A stretch of 64,000 nucleotides of DNA from Xiphophorus maculatus (taxonomy: Eukaryota > Chordata > Actinopteri > Cyprinodontiformes > Poeciliidae). Each line of letters opens with the position of its first letter. Position 1 is the stretch's first letter. The stretch lies in assembly GCF_002775205.1 (NCBI RefSeq), contig NC_036464.1, positions 8,425,291 to 8,489,290 of the forward strand, given 5' to 3'. The translations under genes and the position numbers were made by a program. Below are positions 37,011-59,801 of this stretch, piece by piece. Below the pieces are notes generated by a model. The model saw only the letters and a program-made list of their open reading frames with translations, had not been told where the DNA came from and did not search any database.

Positions 37011-38087
37011 AATTTTCACATATATCGCACTTTAACGATGTTTTGTTTGACTGATTTAATAGTGTGTAATTGTGATGCCATTAAGTAACAACCTTATATA
37101 TATTAATGGCAGCGATTTGTCGTTTTTGAAGTTAGTTGTTTACTGAAGGAAATAAAATACTCGAGGTTTGAATTTAAAATTGTAACATGCCACTTTATGA
37201 CACTCTTAATATTTTTTGCATTTATTTGTTTTTCCCATAATTTTAAACCAATCCAGTGGTTGTAGATAAATTTCACAGCCTTTTTGTGTTCTGCGTTTAG
37301 CAGTCGTTACTGTAGGACTATTTGCCTGTTTTTAGGGAATCTGAACAACTTTAATTGTTTAAAATTTAAACTATAGCAATAGCCAAACCTGGATTCACTT
37401 TATTTTCACGGCTTAATAAATACTTGAAACAGTCTGTAAATTACAAAGTCTTTCATTTGTTTGTAATAACTTGCAAATGAGCAATTTTGATAAAAACCCA
37501 GATTGAATTATATTCCTCTGCTTGCAGATACTTTAAATCACAGTGAACGATTTGGAAAACTTTTATTTTAGATGCCCTTCTGACTATTTTTAGTGCAGAA
37601 GAGTAACGCCTCCTCTTGTCTCTCTGCCTTGATGATGGAGTTTGATATTCAATCTACAGGTTGAGCTCAACCATCCAATTTTATCCACTTATGCCTGGAT
37701 TCATATGTTTTTTTTTCCTGTTATCATCCATGTCCCATAATTGTAGTTGAGAGTCAGAACCGAGAGGGACCTGTAAATAGAGAACTGGGCCTTTTAGCTC
37801 AACTCTTTCTTCACCATGACAAAGCAGCGGCTATGTTTCTTCAGGCAAAGCTCCAGTCAGTCTATTTATCTAATGTTCCATCTTATCTTACTCATAAAGA
37901 AGATAATGAGATACGTAAACTCCTCTGCTTGAGGCAGAGATTGACTCCTGACCTGAAGAGTGCAGTCCACCATTTTCTTGCTGGAAATCTTGGACTTATA
38001 TGAGCTGACTCTCATTTCAGCCCCTTCACACTGCTTGAGCACAGCCTTAAGGTCATGACTTTAGGCTGACCTTTATACTCCACATAA
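37011..38087. other. 5' region of slx4ip, nothing coding recognised
   Basis: AT-rich sequence. From about 37.6 kb it contains partial retroelement-like text (gttgagctcaaccatccaat, then gaccgagagggacctgtaa-like words) that I could not assign to a family. No exon supported. Confidence 0.4.
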
Positions 38088-39098
38088 GTTTTCACGACTA
38101 CAAACTACTTTTCCCTCTTTACTTTTTGATCTGCAAAAAGTAAAGAGGGGACCCTTAGATTGTCAAGCCAGGACTACACCTTGAGATCCAATGCATAAAC
38201 GTCCAAACAGGTTTGTTGAGAAGAAAGGAGTCAGCTGAGGTGGTCTGCTTTGGACTCCACCTGGTCATTCCTTTTTTGGTTTGCCGGGTGTGTCCCTTTG
38301 GAAGAGTCCCCTGTATCAGACTTGGATCTCACTGGAGAGACTGTGTATCCCTCTTGGCCCCAGAACACCTTGAGATCCCCAAAAAGCTCAAGGCAGTCAC
38401 AACGCAGAGGGCTGAGTGACGCCTCTTGGACCTGTTACCTCTGAAATACTGAGGTTCACTATTGTTGTAAAGCTACAAAAAAGCTGTGTGAATTTTTATA
38501 TGCATATATTGACAATTATGTAAATTATGTTAATTCTGAGGCTGTGTTAAAAAAAACACAGGACTTAGATTTCTCAAATCAGTGCTAGTTTGTCCTCCAC
38601 TAAATTTCAGAAGAAGTAATTTGCTTTTTTGTCTTTTAAAGGTAAGCGGTGTAGAACAACTTGGTGCACATTTTACAGAAGAATCTAGAACTGGATCATC
38701 TAATAAGGTGGGTTACTTGCAAAAATGGTGTTAAAATGCTATACATTTAAATGTTATGCATATAAAAAATATAATTTCAATACTTTGCAATCACTGTGGA
38801 TTATTTCAGTCCATGTTTGACTTCCTAAAGACCGGTTTAAGAGCATTGGAGATGCCCTTTTAGTTTTTTTTGAATAATTAAAATAAGCATAATTTATGTA
38901 GTATTTAAAAAATAGTTTACCCTGTCTTGTTTTTTTTTCTATAAATATGATTAAATCTTAGATTTTCAACTAGAAGTAGTTTTCACGACTGCAAACTACT
39001 TTTCAGCTTACTGAAAAGTAGGTTTCTCAAATCTGTGCTAGTTTGTCCTCCACTAAATTTCTGAAGAAGTAATTTCCTTTTTGTGTCATTTAAAGGTA
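38088..39098 (+). repeat. Interrupted direct duplication upstream of slx4ip exon 1
   Basis: Two blocks recur in the same order. Block A: 38088-38112 and 38979-39003 (ttttcacgact then caaactactttt). Block B: 38570-38643 and 39023-39098 (tttctcaaatc, gtgctagtttgtcctccact, then tttaaaggta). In the right copy the blocks are only about 20 bp apart. In the left copy they are separated by about 460 bp that include a 16-bp-arm hairpin and a LINE fragment. Confidence 0.85.
38210..38450 (+). mobile_element. LINE reverse-transcriptase C-terminal fragment
   Basis: The words aggagtcagctgaggtggtc and agaacaccttgagatcccc resemble the segment after the RT domain of a common fish non-LTR retrotransposon that encodes an SQLRW..G motif. 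Frames are broken. It lies inside the left copy of the local duplication, so it probably inserted after the duplication. Confidence 0.55.
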
Positions 39099-39170
39099 TT
39101 TGTAAGGATCTGTGGCCAATACTTTAGACATAATTCAAGCTGTGTTCTTGTTGTCAGGTGGTGTGAAGCA

Positions 39171-49381
<10,211 letters not shown>

Positions 49382-50439
49382 GTAATCCAGAGTGATGCAC
49401 CGATCAGAATCTTTCTGGCCGATACTGATTTCTCGGTTTCTTACAGGTGTGTTAATTTTTGCACCAATGCATATTTCTCTTACCTTAAACAAAGTACTTT
49501 GTGTTGAGAGATGCATTTGTCTTTTGAATAGGGGCTGAGTCCATTAAATGAATGGGGCTGGTTCTCGAATTTGGGTTTTCAGTTCACTGATCAGATCCGA
49601 ACTAAGGAAAATCCGCCTAATCTAATCGCCTGCATCTTTTTCCTCATTCCTCCAAAATAAAGTCATCTTTGCCTTCCTTCATTTTTGTCTTAGGTGTGTC
49701 TTCCGTCAACTGCGAGGTTATTGATTTATTTTGACTGTTAACGGAAACCATTACTCCATTAAATCATGATGCCGAAATGATTATCATGAGCAGGATGGGA
49801 AAGGAATCACGAAACCGTCAAAACCATCTTTTATGTTCATTTTTTTTCCGAGGTGTGTGGGTGTAAAGACAACACAACCAGTCGGGACACGGCAGAGTCC
49901 TACACCCAGGGCGTGACCCGTGGAGGCGAGCGCTGATATGAGATTTTTTATATTGTGTTGCGCTGTTTGGCTTGGCATGTCTTCCATGTTTGTTCATACA
50001 AGATCTGTTAAAGCAGTAAGCATTGTTTTCTCTCCTGTTGGTGGGACATTTGTGGACTCTTTCTGCCCATGCTTGTATTTGAGTGGAAAATGAATCAAAA
50101 ACAGCCGCTATTGCCTGCACAGTCATTGAGCATGATCAACAAATTATGCAGATATGCGAGTCAGTTGAGGTCATTTATTCTTTTTTTTCTTTCTTTTTTA
50201 AATGTGTGCACATTCCCTCAGCGACGTGCAGACTTGACTTTGAAGCACCAACTAAGGCTAGCATTTAAGGAACCTCCAGCTGCGCGTTGTAAGACAGACG
50301 CATTTGTTACAGGTAGCGTTTAAGCACTGTTAAACTGGGCTCACTCAGCGGTGCAGCACTGTGGGAGTGGGATTACAGGGCAGTCAATCTCATAAAGTTT
50401 CTCCTCTGGCTACATCTCTGCCTCTCACGCATACACATG
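49382..50439. other. slx4ip: Probable slx4ip intron 3, first part
   Basis: No exon recognised. Short ORFs on both strands have no known family. Confidence 0.5.
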
Positions 50440-51465
50440 CACCATGCCTTGCAAAGATGTTCCTCTTGAACTTTTCTGCATTTCTTTTTGTTACAACCAC
50501 AAACCTCAATGTATTTTATTGGGATTTTATGTGATAGACTAACACAAAGTAGGGCATGATTATGAAGCGGAAAGAAATTTCAAAACATACTTCTAATCTG
50601 ATAACGGCTGCATAGAAACTCATATGACCGTTACTTTAATAACCCTACATAAAATCCAGTGTAACTGAGGTAACAACTTGTTAGCGGAGTAAATAGAATC
50701 CAAATGTGTAACCTAAGCTAAGAATGAACGCATCTGTTCTGTCAGGGCCGCCTTATTTTGTTAGAGAACGTTTTTCTGAGAAGCAAACGAGAGATACAGT
50801 GTTCTTTGAGCGATGGCTGGCAGAAAGCTATAATAGGTCTAATCTAAACTTTGTCACAAGCCAGGTGTGGGTGACACAGCAAACATGAAGAAAAAGGTCA
50901 GATGAGACAAAACGGGAACTGTTTTACATGCAAAGCACTGCACACTATGGTAAAACTTTAATCCTTAAAATAAACACATATCAAAGGCCATCATGCTGTG
51001 GGAATGTGACTTTTTTTCTTTTCTTTCAGCAGGTACATGAAAAGCTGGTAAGAGTTTATGAAAAGGTGGGTGGAACTAAATACAGGTAAATCCTGGGAAC
51101 AAAACTTGTTAGAGGTGTCAAAAGACTTGAGACTGAAGCAAAGGTTCACCTTCCAGCTGCAGTGAAACAGTTTTGATTGGTGGATATTCATCTGTTAAAA
51201 TGGCCGAGTCAAAGTAAAATCTGAATTTATTTGAGAACGTGTGGCAAGAGTGAAAAAACATAAATTACCGTTTACCCATGTTCTTCATCCAATCTGAGGA
51301 TAGGGCAATTTTTCAGTCAGACATACCTTAAAAGACTTGCAGCTCTGACTCACAAGGGATAGCATAAATGCATGCCCACCTTTTCAGATTTTTTGTTGTA
51401 AAAAAAAAAAAAAGACATAAAAAATGTGGAAAACTTAGCCTTTTCCTTCCACTTCGCAATTATGG
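50440..51465 (+). mobile_element. Tc1/mariner element, transposase decayed
   Basis: The left terminus is well preserved (cttgcaaagatgttcctctt, then aacctcaatgtattttattg and gattttatgtgatagactaa). Plus-strand transposase words follow (aggtgtgggtgacacagcaa, aaaaggtcagatgagac, catcatgctgtgggaatg, tacatgaaaagctggtaaga). The right end stops inside the terminal region (ttccttccacttcgcaatta). Frame broken. Confidence 0.8.
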
Positions 51466-52261
51466 AGACCTGTCACCTGCTTTTCTTGTTCATGTTTACT
51501 TACATGCGGATCACGAGTGGAGGAAGTCAGAGGAGCGACTGTGTTGCAGAGTTTATATCCTCCCCCTGGGCTAGGTGTGAACAGGCTGCCAGTGTACGGT
51601 TACTGAAATGCCTGACTCGTATTCCCAGTGACAGACGGAGGAGAGACAGAAATCTGTAATGATGAAGATCACAGACTGAAGCCCCATTTGACACAGATAC
51701 ACCCCACTGCATGAACAAGGGAACCATCGCTATTTCACCAGTTAAATATGCATGTGAAAATTATTAAGCTCCCTACAGATTTGCCAAAATGAAGGTAGCC
51801 AGTGGAACATAACGCCATACTCAACCCCCCTCCTCCTTAAGTATTAAATACAGAGCCTGTCTGTTCTATTAGCAGATAATATACTAACCTGACATCAAAC
51901 TATCCGGAGGCAATGACTGAAACTGAAGTTCTGTTATTTTACAGTGGAGTTGTATCAGAAGGAGGCGCTTATGTGCCTTAACATGTTCACACGTCCTGTA
52001 TGTCGTTGCATTAGGAAGAAAGTGTCAGGTGCTGATGTCTAGCCTGAGAATAGGCCAGAGGAGCTGCGGTGGTGATTGTGGGTCCTGTGTGAGGCAGCGT
52101 TTGAATCAGTGCCAGTGTGAAATCACAGGGGCAGTATAAACAGGGTAGCAGCCTCAGCTGTTGGCACTACAAATGAGCCATCAACAGCTTAAAGCATTCC
52201 AAAGTGCTTCAGAGCAAACGTTTGTATCAGTGTTTTCTCTGTGGATGATTGGATTAACATA

Positions 52262-53115
52262 TACACTGCCTTGCATAGCTGTTTGTAAATCTTAAACTTT
52301 TCCACATCACAACTGCAAACTGCTATGTATTTTATTGGGTTTTTATAAAATAAATGTGAAAGTTAAATATTTCAGTATTTTGTAAAAAATAGAAAAGTGT
52401 GGCGTGCATTTGACTTCATTCCTTCTGAGTCAATATTTAGAGCCACGTATTGCTTCAAGTATTGTAGGGTATGCATCTACTAACTTTGCTCACCTACATA
52501 CTGAAGTTCTTTGCAAAACACAGACTGGACAGAGAGCATGTGTAAATTTAATTCAGTTCAAAAATACTTTATTAATCCCAAAGGGAAAGTAAATATTGTC
52601 ACTCATCACCCAAGAATCTTGAAAGTTGTTGTGGAAGGAGGTGCTTTGGGTAGGAATGATCTCCAGTAGCAATCAGCTTCCAATTAATCTGATTTGGTTT
52701 TCATATCAATTCTGACCAACTTCCCCATCCCTGCTGAAGAAAAGCATGCTCACAGCATGATGCTGCCACCAGTCTCAGTGAGGATGCAGGGAGACGTGCC
52801 ATATACTATTTCAACTGATCAGAGGAATTTATTCCACGTTTGCTGTTAAACAGTAATTCTCATGGCATTTAGATGGAGTTAGGCAATTTCTGAATGCAGT
52901 TATACTACATTTCATTTAGTGACATCAAAGTATATTACATCAAAGTATATGAAAAAAAAGCATGTCACAATTTTTCAGATTTTGTATTTGTAAAAACAGT
53001 TGAATACCTTGTATCATTTCCCCTCAATTTATCATGCACTACTTTGAGTTGATCCATCACATAAAATTCAAACAAAACACATTGAGGTTTGTGGTAATTT
53101 TACAAAATTAAGACT
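52262..53115 (-). mobile_element. Tc1/mariner element carrying a LINE tail
   Basis: Ends: cactgccttgcatagctgtt, then aaacttttccacatcac at the left, and acattgaggtttgtggtaat at the right. Antisense transposase words cttccccatccctgctgaag and agcatgatgctgccaccagt remain. A LINE-like tail sits inside at 52550-52690. Confidence 0.75.
52550..52690 (-). mobile_element. LINE 3' tail nested in Tc1 element
   Basis: tcagttcaaaaatactttat, then taatcccaaagggaaagt and tgctttgggtaggaatgatc match the fish LINE 3' repeat also seen at 32.3 and 32.8 kb. Tc1 sequence continues on both sides, so the LINE inserted second. Confidence 0.6.
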
Positions 53116-53799
53116 CTGTACCTAAACTATTTTGTGCCATAATAATTTAAGGGCTTTTTTGTGCGTTATCAGATCTTAAAAGGAGATTTCTTCCATACTT
53201 TTTCTCCCAGCTACTGTAATTGAGACTTGATAAATAACTTCTACTGATGTGATTTATTTGTGCCTTCAGAGAGATAAACAGAAGGAAGTTTTCCCACCAA
53301 ACATTTTGGCTCCTGGACATCTAGATCGGACATGTTGGGCTTTAGTAGCCCAGGGAAGAGGAACTTGGGAGAGACCTCATGCATTCTCCCTGGTAGACTG
53401 TGCTCAACACACCCACATTTCTCAGTGTAATTACAGATCGAAATGAGTGGATAATAGGTCCTCTGCTCTTTGAGGAAGGCATTTTTGTCATTCAGGAAGA
53501 TATTTGAGTAAAAGCAGCTTGTGGTTGTGCTCTATGACAAAAAGTTTCACAGTTCTCTGCAGGAGTTTTGTTTTCTGCAGAGTGTTCTTGTTTATGCAAG
53601 GCATCTAAGAGGTGGTGTGTGATTAAGTACCTTTCCTTTTTGTTTTATCCAACACATTAGTGTTTTAGTCTGATTCAGGCTTATTTTAAGTAATGCAATA
53701 TTGATTCCGTATTTTACCGTGGGTCGAGTGTAAACCGAGAGGTTCAATTTTACACGGATTTAGTTAAATGGCCATTTCAGACCGCCAGAGTACATTACC

Positions 53800-54960
53800 A
53801 GATGTCCGCTGAAGTCGCCACATTGATCTTTTCTGTGTGCAGCACAGCTCAGGTAAAGTGAATTGCTGTATTTTAGAGTCTAGTCTCCTGTCAGGTTGGA
53901 GAGGCTGTGGCAAGCTGGTACCTATGGCGCGTCTGCGCACAGGACATAGCTGGGTCCTTACTCCTCTCCCTGCACAGGTGCCAGGGCTTAGGGGGAGGGA
54001 ACACCTGCCAGCCTGTTTCCCCATGGCCACGGCAGGCTGGAGAGGCATTTTCCCAGGCTCCCCAGATGAATGGTCACTAATAGCCGTGGGAGAGGGCTTT
54101 GCGAGTCCTGCACAGTGTACCACAGACTCCTCTTGGCAGGCCTATGAAGGGGGCTTAAGGCGGCCTGGCCGAGGCCGTTGCATGGAAAGCGCAAGTGTTG
54201 CTGGATGTCTTTACTTTAGGAAAAATGTGTTTATGTAGGAGCATCTCTCTTCTGCTAAAGAATGTGGAGGATGTCTGAGCACTACATGGGAGGTGGTTTG
54301 TTTTACGTGGTTATAGCTTTAATTTTGTTTGGCTTATTTAAAACCTATCGCCCCCAAGATGGAACAGTTGATCTAGTCTGGAGAAACATCTCAGTCAAAG
54401 TGACATTTTCTCTGCTCTGAATGCACAGAAATACCATCCCGTGTGATTTAGTATAAGTTTAATATCTGCCAATCCTTCACTAGGAGATTTAACAGCACTT
54501 CTGTTTAGATTTATCCCAAAATAAGTGCCTCATAAATAATTGGGTAGCGACAGCCTCCATAAACTTGACTTCCTCTCAGCGCTGCTTCATCTATGACCAC
54601 ATATGCGAGCGGGCTCCTATGTGGGGGCCGGCTCTGTAAATAGAGAGGCATGCCTGTGGCAGAGTTACCTGCCCCTGCTCCGTTACTGGGCGTGAGGCGG
54701 GCCGGGATTAGGACGAGAGGAAAATGGAGACCTGTAACTAGAACAAAGGCATTCCAAGGCCCAGGCTGGAAATGGATCCTGATCAGAGTAGCCATCCCAT
54801 CCAGCCTGCCCCTCTCCCTGCTTGCTCTCCCTCCTTTGGCCCCTCGGTGGGTAACCCCCTTCCCCCTGGTGCTTGTGGTGTTGCTGTGGCTCTTTAAATC
54901 CTCCATGTAAGCCTCTGGCCTTACTAGGCAGAAACACACAGGACAATCTGACTCCATTGC
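53800..54960. other. Two GC-rich islands in probable slx4ip intron
   Basis: 53880-54200 and 54560-54900 are clearly richer in G and C than the surrounding DNA and show no repeat I recognise. ORFs of 119-148 codons occur on both strands but follow from the lack of AT-rich stop codons. An inverted pair of E-box words (CAGGTG at 53975-53980, CACCTG at 54002-54007) lies in the first island; aacaaaggcattcc in the second. Possible conserved noncoding elements. Confidence 0.4.
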
Positions 54961-57900
54961 TAACTCTAATCCATATTATTACACTAAGAGGCTAAGTATG
55001 GACCAGTGTGAGATTCTCTTAGTATGCTTACACTGAGTAAAAATAACATATTTCACAGTCTGAACATAATTAACATAATGCAGTTGTTTTTATTTAAAAT
55101 GGGAAAGCAATTAAGACGGTATGATTATCTTAATACATGGACTTCAGCAGAAATTTATAATAAAAACACCCACTAAAATTTTGTGGTAATTTAAAGTTAA
55201 CAGGCATATATTATCCATTTTTTTTGCTGTTCTGTTTTTTATAGTACAAGACCAGCAAAATAAGCTGATATTAGCTTCTTAATTAGACTATTTGCTCTGG
55301 CAGCTAGCCTGCAGTCTGCTGCTTTACTGATAGGCTGTACACAGCTTAAATTCTGTAGTTCTAATGTAGCATTTATTCAGTTCGAAAGATGGGTGCTGTT
55401 CCTTTGTCCATCATGACTATCTGTGAGGATTTTGCTTTTCTCATCAAATTTCTTAACTCATTTTTGTTGTTTACACAGTATTACGTACTAGCTCGATTCT
55501 AGAGCTGATTTGGATTTTATGTAGCCCATTAGAAAAATGCTGAAAGAGATTTTTTTATTTTTTTAAGAGGTAAAATGCTTTTCTTGGTGGGTAGCTGCAC
55601 TACCCTCCGTACAGCCAGACCTTCCCCTCCCCCAGAAACTTTGGCACCTTCTATGGGATCTAAGTAAAAGCTTTTTTAACAATTTACAGGGACCCTCAGT
55701 GCTCTGCATACCTTCATACCTGTCACCAGCCCATGACTAAAAGATATGGAGACACGTTTTATATAAACAGCAACAAAAATCTTTGTATGCATCATCCATT
55801 CTCTCTCCATCTCTGTGCTCCTCAGTCCTCTTCTTGTCATCTCTTTCTCACTTTCCCTTCTACTTTTCTACAGGGTCAGCTGGAGTCTTTTAGGACATAA
55901 CCACAAGCTCCACCATAGCTGTCACACCACACTCTTTTTTTCCCATATAATTAGGGCCTAAGCCTGAGCCTGAGCATGGATCACATTCATGTGACTGTTC
56001 CCCTTTACCACAATCTGGTCTGGGAGACGGCACACACTCTGTTGAACCCGAGCCTGACCAGAATGCCCTGTTTCAAGAATTACTGAAATGCTGGAGAGGA
56101 CGCCACTGTTGATGGGCTGTGCTCTAAAAAAACGAGCACGAGATGTCTTCCTGTTGGTGTTTCATTTTAGTCATTTAATGTCTGTTATCATAATGTTTTC
56201 AACCTTATGAACCTTCCCTTTCTTTATCTTCATGTCCTTTACTTCATTATTGCATGTTTATGTACAAATTAGCATTTTTAATGATGATCAATTTAGCAGA
56301 GATAGTATCCAGTGCGACTTCATTCTGTTTTTTTAAAGGCCGGTGCAGTACATAACTTAAATCCGCTAAGTGCTCCACATTTACACCACCAAACCAAAGG
56401 ATTTAAAATGTCCTCCTCCTTCTGATTGCTCTAAAGCATAAATGGTGGCCACATTTTGCAAGATTTGTGGCCTTTTAGGCTGCTTGAGGTATAATTATGA
56501 TTGAGTATTTCGTATTGTGAATGCATTTCCCTCGTTAGATTATCTTCCCGTGTGTACAATATATATATATATATATAAAAACAACATCTTTTCGCTTGAT
56601 AATTGTTCTGCACTCCAGAATGCTCCCCACCACTTTAGTCACATGCTGGATTATGGGTTGGCCTGAGCTACCATGCTGCGGCGTATTTTGTAACTGCGAT
56701 CAAGGGGTCACCCAAATGTTAAATTGAACACTCATGCGCAAATATTGTTTCAGGTGGACGTTGCGCAGGACGATAAGGCGCAGCACTCCGCCACGGCCGT
56801 AGTTACAGTTGCACAGAGAGAGTGATGTCCTTCCAGGAAAGCCCCCCCTTTGCTCATGGGTAACTTCCTCAGGCTCTCTCTTCCCTCACCACTCCACTCC
56901 ACTGCCTCTCACTCTAAGCCCCCCCCCAAACTCTCCACCCACACTCGAGGACAGGGGGAGGGAGTGCAACATCAAAGCAGAGATGTCAAAAAAGCAGGAT
57001 TCTCAGGCGCTGGTGTCTGACTGTCCTGCTGATTGTACTCCTGTTCACAAAGAGTTTGCTGCATTTCTACGGACAATAGAAATGTGGACAGTGCGAAAGT
57101 CAATAAAGGAACAAACATAAGAACTGAAGATATCCTGATGGGATGTGATGTCTATTTAGCATGACTGTTGGTTCTTTCTTTATTTTTAATCATTATCTGA
57201 TCAAATAATGTAAATGTATTTAATAGTGTCTGTAAAGAATACTTTATCCAGTCCACTTTCTGTAAACTCTCCCTTTTTGTCTGTTTTTAGCATTTGAGGT
57301 ACAAATCTAGCTAATCCGAGAAATCAGAAGTCATTGATGGATGCTGCTGTAACGCAGGCTTCTAACACAGTCTGTAAAAGTCTAGAATTTGGTTTAGATA
57401 TTTGAGATCTGGATAAATCCTGGAAAAAGTTAGTTAGAAATATTTCTGTGTTTTATTTCCTAGCAGATGGTTTAAAACATCCATCCATCCATTCATCCAT
57501 CCAAAGCTAGTTCATTCTGCCAACCAACCAACTGTCCGTCATATTTTTTGGTTCTATATCTTAAGCCAGACAACTGTAGAAATTTCTTTTATGTCAATGT
57601 CAAATTTGTTTTTAAAAACAACAGCAGTTGACCTATGTGCGTCACATTTTACACCAACCGTCATAACATAAAACAAAGAACAAAACAATAAAAATAAAAT
57701 TCAGAGAACAGCAAATGAAACACAAATTGAGTAAAAATACAAATTCATCAATCTGTGTGAACTTTGACCTAAAAAAATGTTTAGGAACCCAAAACTGTGA
57801 CAATAACAAAAACATTCACATTCCTATCTCTGTATAGAAACTTATTTAGAACCTACCAAAAAATTTGAAACATAGAAATTTCTTTGACATTAAGAATGAA

Positions 57901-59539
57901 AAATTCTGGATGATGTCAAGTGTTGCTTTATTTCACGTCTGAGATTATTGAAGTGATTTTGAAGCTTTACTGTTTTGCACAAACAAAATAGTTGTGGTGA
58001 TTATGATAATGCAAAGCTGGGATCTGCTTTGAAAATCCTCTACTTCAAAGTTGAATCTTTTATGGATTCTTGTACTACTCACAAAAGCACTGGCGGCCAG
58101 GAATGCAGATGATGAGAAGAAGTCCTCAGTGTTTTCTAGGGCCTTTTTAATGATCTCTTCAGGATATGACTGAAGTTAATGAAGTCTGTCCCACTGGAGC
58201 CTACCTTTGACCCCGAACTGAGAGGTTCTCACTCTGGTCTTTTCCATTTTGCTGTCCTTGTTGCTGTGGATAGCTTTCAGTTTGTTGATGTTTCTTTCCC
58301 CTCATTGTTTTCCCAGGAAGGAGTGAAAGCTGCAGTGTGTGTATGCCTGTGTGTGTGTAGTCAGTACAGTAATCTTGCCTTGGCAGCAACCCAATGGAGT
58401 CTAGGTTTTACGTTTTATTCTTTTCGTTGTCCTGTGGTTCATTACAAGATGGCAGAATCCTCTTCAGACGAGCGGTTCCAATATTATCTACCACATTTCG
58501 GAAAACATGGCGTGCCGACTTGTTTACGGTTTGGACGGACCTGTCATAATACTGCTGTGTATTGGATTTCAAAACAATTAAGCAAGAAGATCTTTGCTAT
58601 AATGAATTACAAATGAAACCTTTTAAAATGTCTGTTCTGCAGATCTGGGTATTGCAACATTGTGGGCTGCAGTTGCCGCAAAAAGGAGCCACTCGTTCCC
58701 AGAGGAGGCACCAGCAAGCTGTTTGTGAGAGAAAAGCATGTATGCAAGCTTAGCACGAGAGAGCCCAGGCAAAGAGCCAAGAGCAACTCTGTGCTTTGCA
58801 GGATGTTATAAAAGTTGGAGCAACAGCTGATGTCTAAGGCCATGGTGGTGCACTGGTTCCCAACTCTGTGCTCAGACATCCCTGTCAAATTTGTCCTGGG
58901 AATTGGCAGACTCAACCTACCATGGAAAAGCAGTGAGAACAGTTGTAAAGCAAGACATGCGGCTAAAATGTCTAGCAGCCTGAATCAGAGCCTCTGAAAT
59001 CATAAGAGCCATGAATAAGGAATGAAAGATGCTTAGGTCCTGGCCCCACGGATCCAGAATGAGCATAGAAAACAAAACAGAGATATGGATCTGCATTCCT
59101 CTCCGGGTAGATATCCAGAACAAGTGATATATGACCGCTGCCTTGCTATTTAAGGAGAAACGGCATATCAGATTTTTCCCCAATAAAGGATTGCTGCTAT
59201 TAACTACAAACATGCTCAACATACTCATGGAGAGCTCTAATGTTATTTCCCCTTTTGATTAATAACAGTCTACTTAAGGAATGGTGACTTGTCTATTATT
59301 ATTAGATTGTGTTGTTTAATAAGCTAAAAAGAGAAAAGCTCTTCAAGTCAATGTAGCTAAATAAGGCAGTATTATGGTAGCATTTTCTTAGTATACAATT
59401 CATTTCTAAGGTTTTGTTTGTCATGACAAAGCAGATTTGTTTAAATCATCTGGTTCAAAACATCATGTTAATGAAATGAAATGACATCAGAGTTATCTAG
59501 GACTTTATTAAGAAACTCAGTCGAGTTACAAGGAAATCA
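54961..59539. other. Probable slx4ip intron, no gene supported
   Basis: No exon continuing slx4ip was found. It contains a short (AT)n tract near 56560, a CpG-containing stretch at about 56740-56820, C-rich text near 56920, a degenerate CCAT microsatellite at 57479-57502 and a 145-codon ORF at 58179-58616 with no recognised family. Confidence 0.5.
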
Positions 59540-59725
59540 TTTATTCCCATTCACACACTGATGGTGGCAAACTACTGGATTGTAGCCATGGCTGCCCTGG
59601 GGCAGTCTGACAGAAGCAAGGCTGCCACATAGGCAAGGTCGGTGAAGTATCTTGCCTAAAGACACAACGGCAGAGATGGACAGAGTGGGGGCCTGAGCCG
59701 GCAACCTACCGATTACAGGTTAAAC
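59540..59725 (-). repeat. Interspersed fish repeat fragment
   Basis: cccattcacacactgatggt, tatcttgcctaaagacacaa and gcaacctaccgattacaggt form, in order, the text of a common fish retroposon as I recall it. Class not determined. Confidence 0.5.
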
Positions 59726-59750
59726 TCCTACTGCTGTTGTATTGAGTTTC

Positions 59751-59801
59751 AGAAGTGTTGCTGATGTCCCAAGCAACACTGAGGACCTCAGCAACACTTC
59801 T
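59751..59801. other. Perfect stem-loop, 14-bp arms
   Basis: Arms agaagtgttgctga (59751-59764) and tcagcaacacttct (59788-59801) are exact complements. The loop repeats agcaacact. Confidence 0.9.

Noticed and set aside
54511..54957. 148-codon minus-strand ORF, with 119- to 133-codon ORFs nearby at 53764-54238
   Set aside because: They lie in GC-rich DNA where stops are rare, overlap ORFs on the opposite strand, and show no family motif or splice sites.
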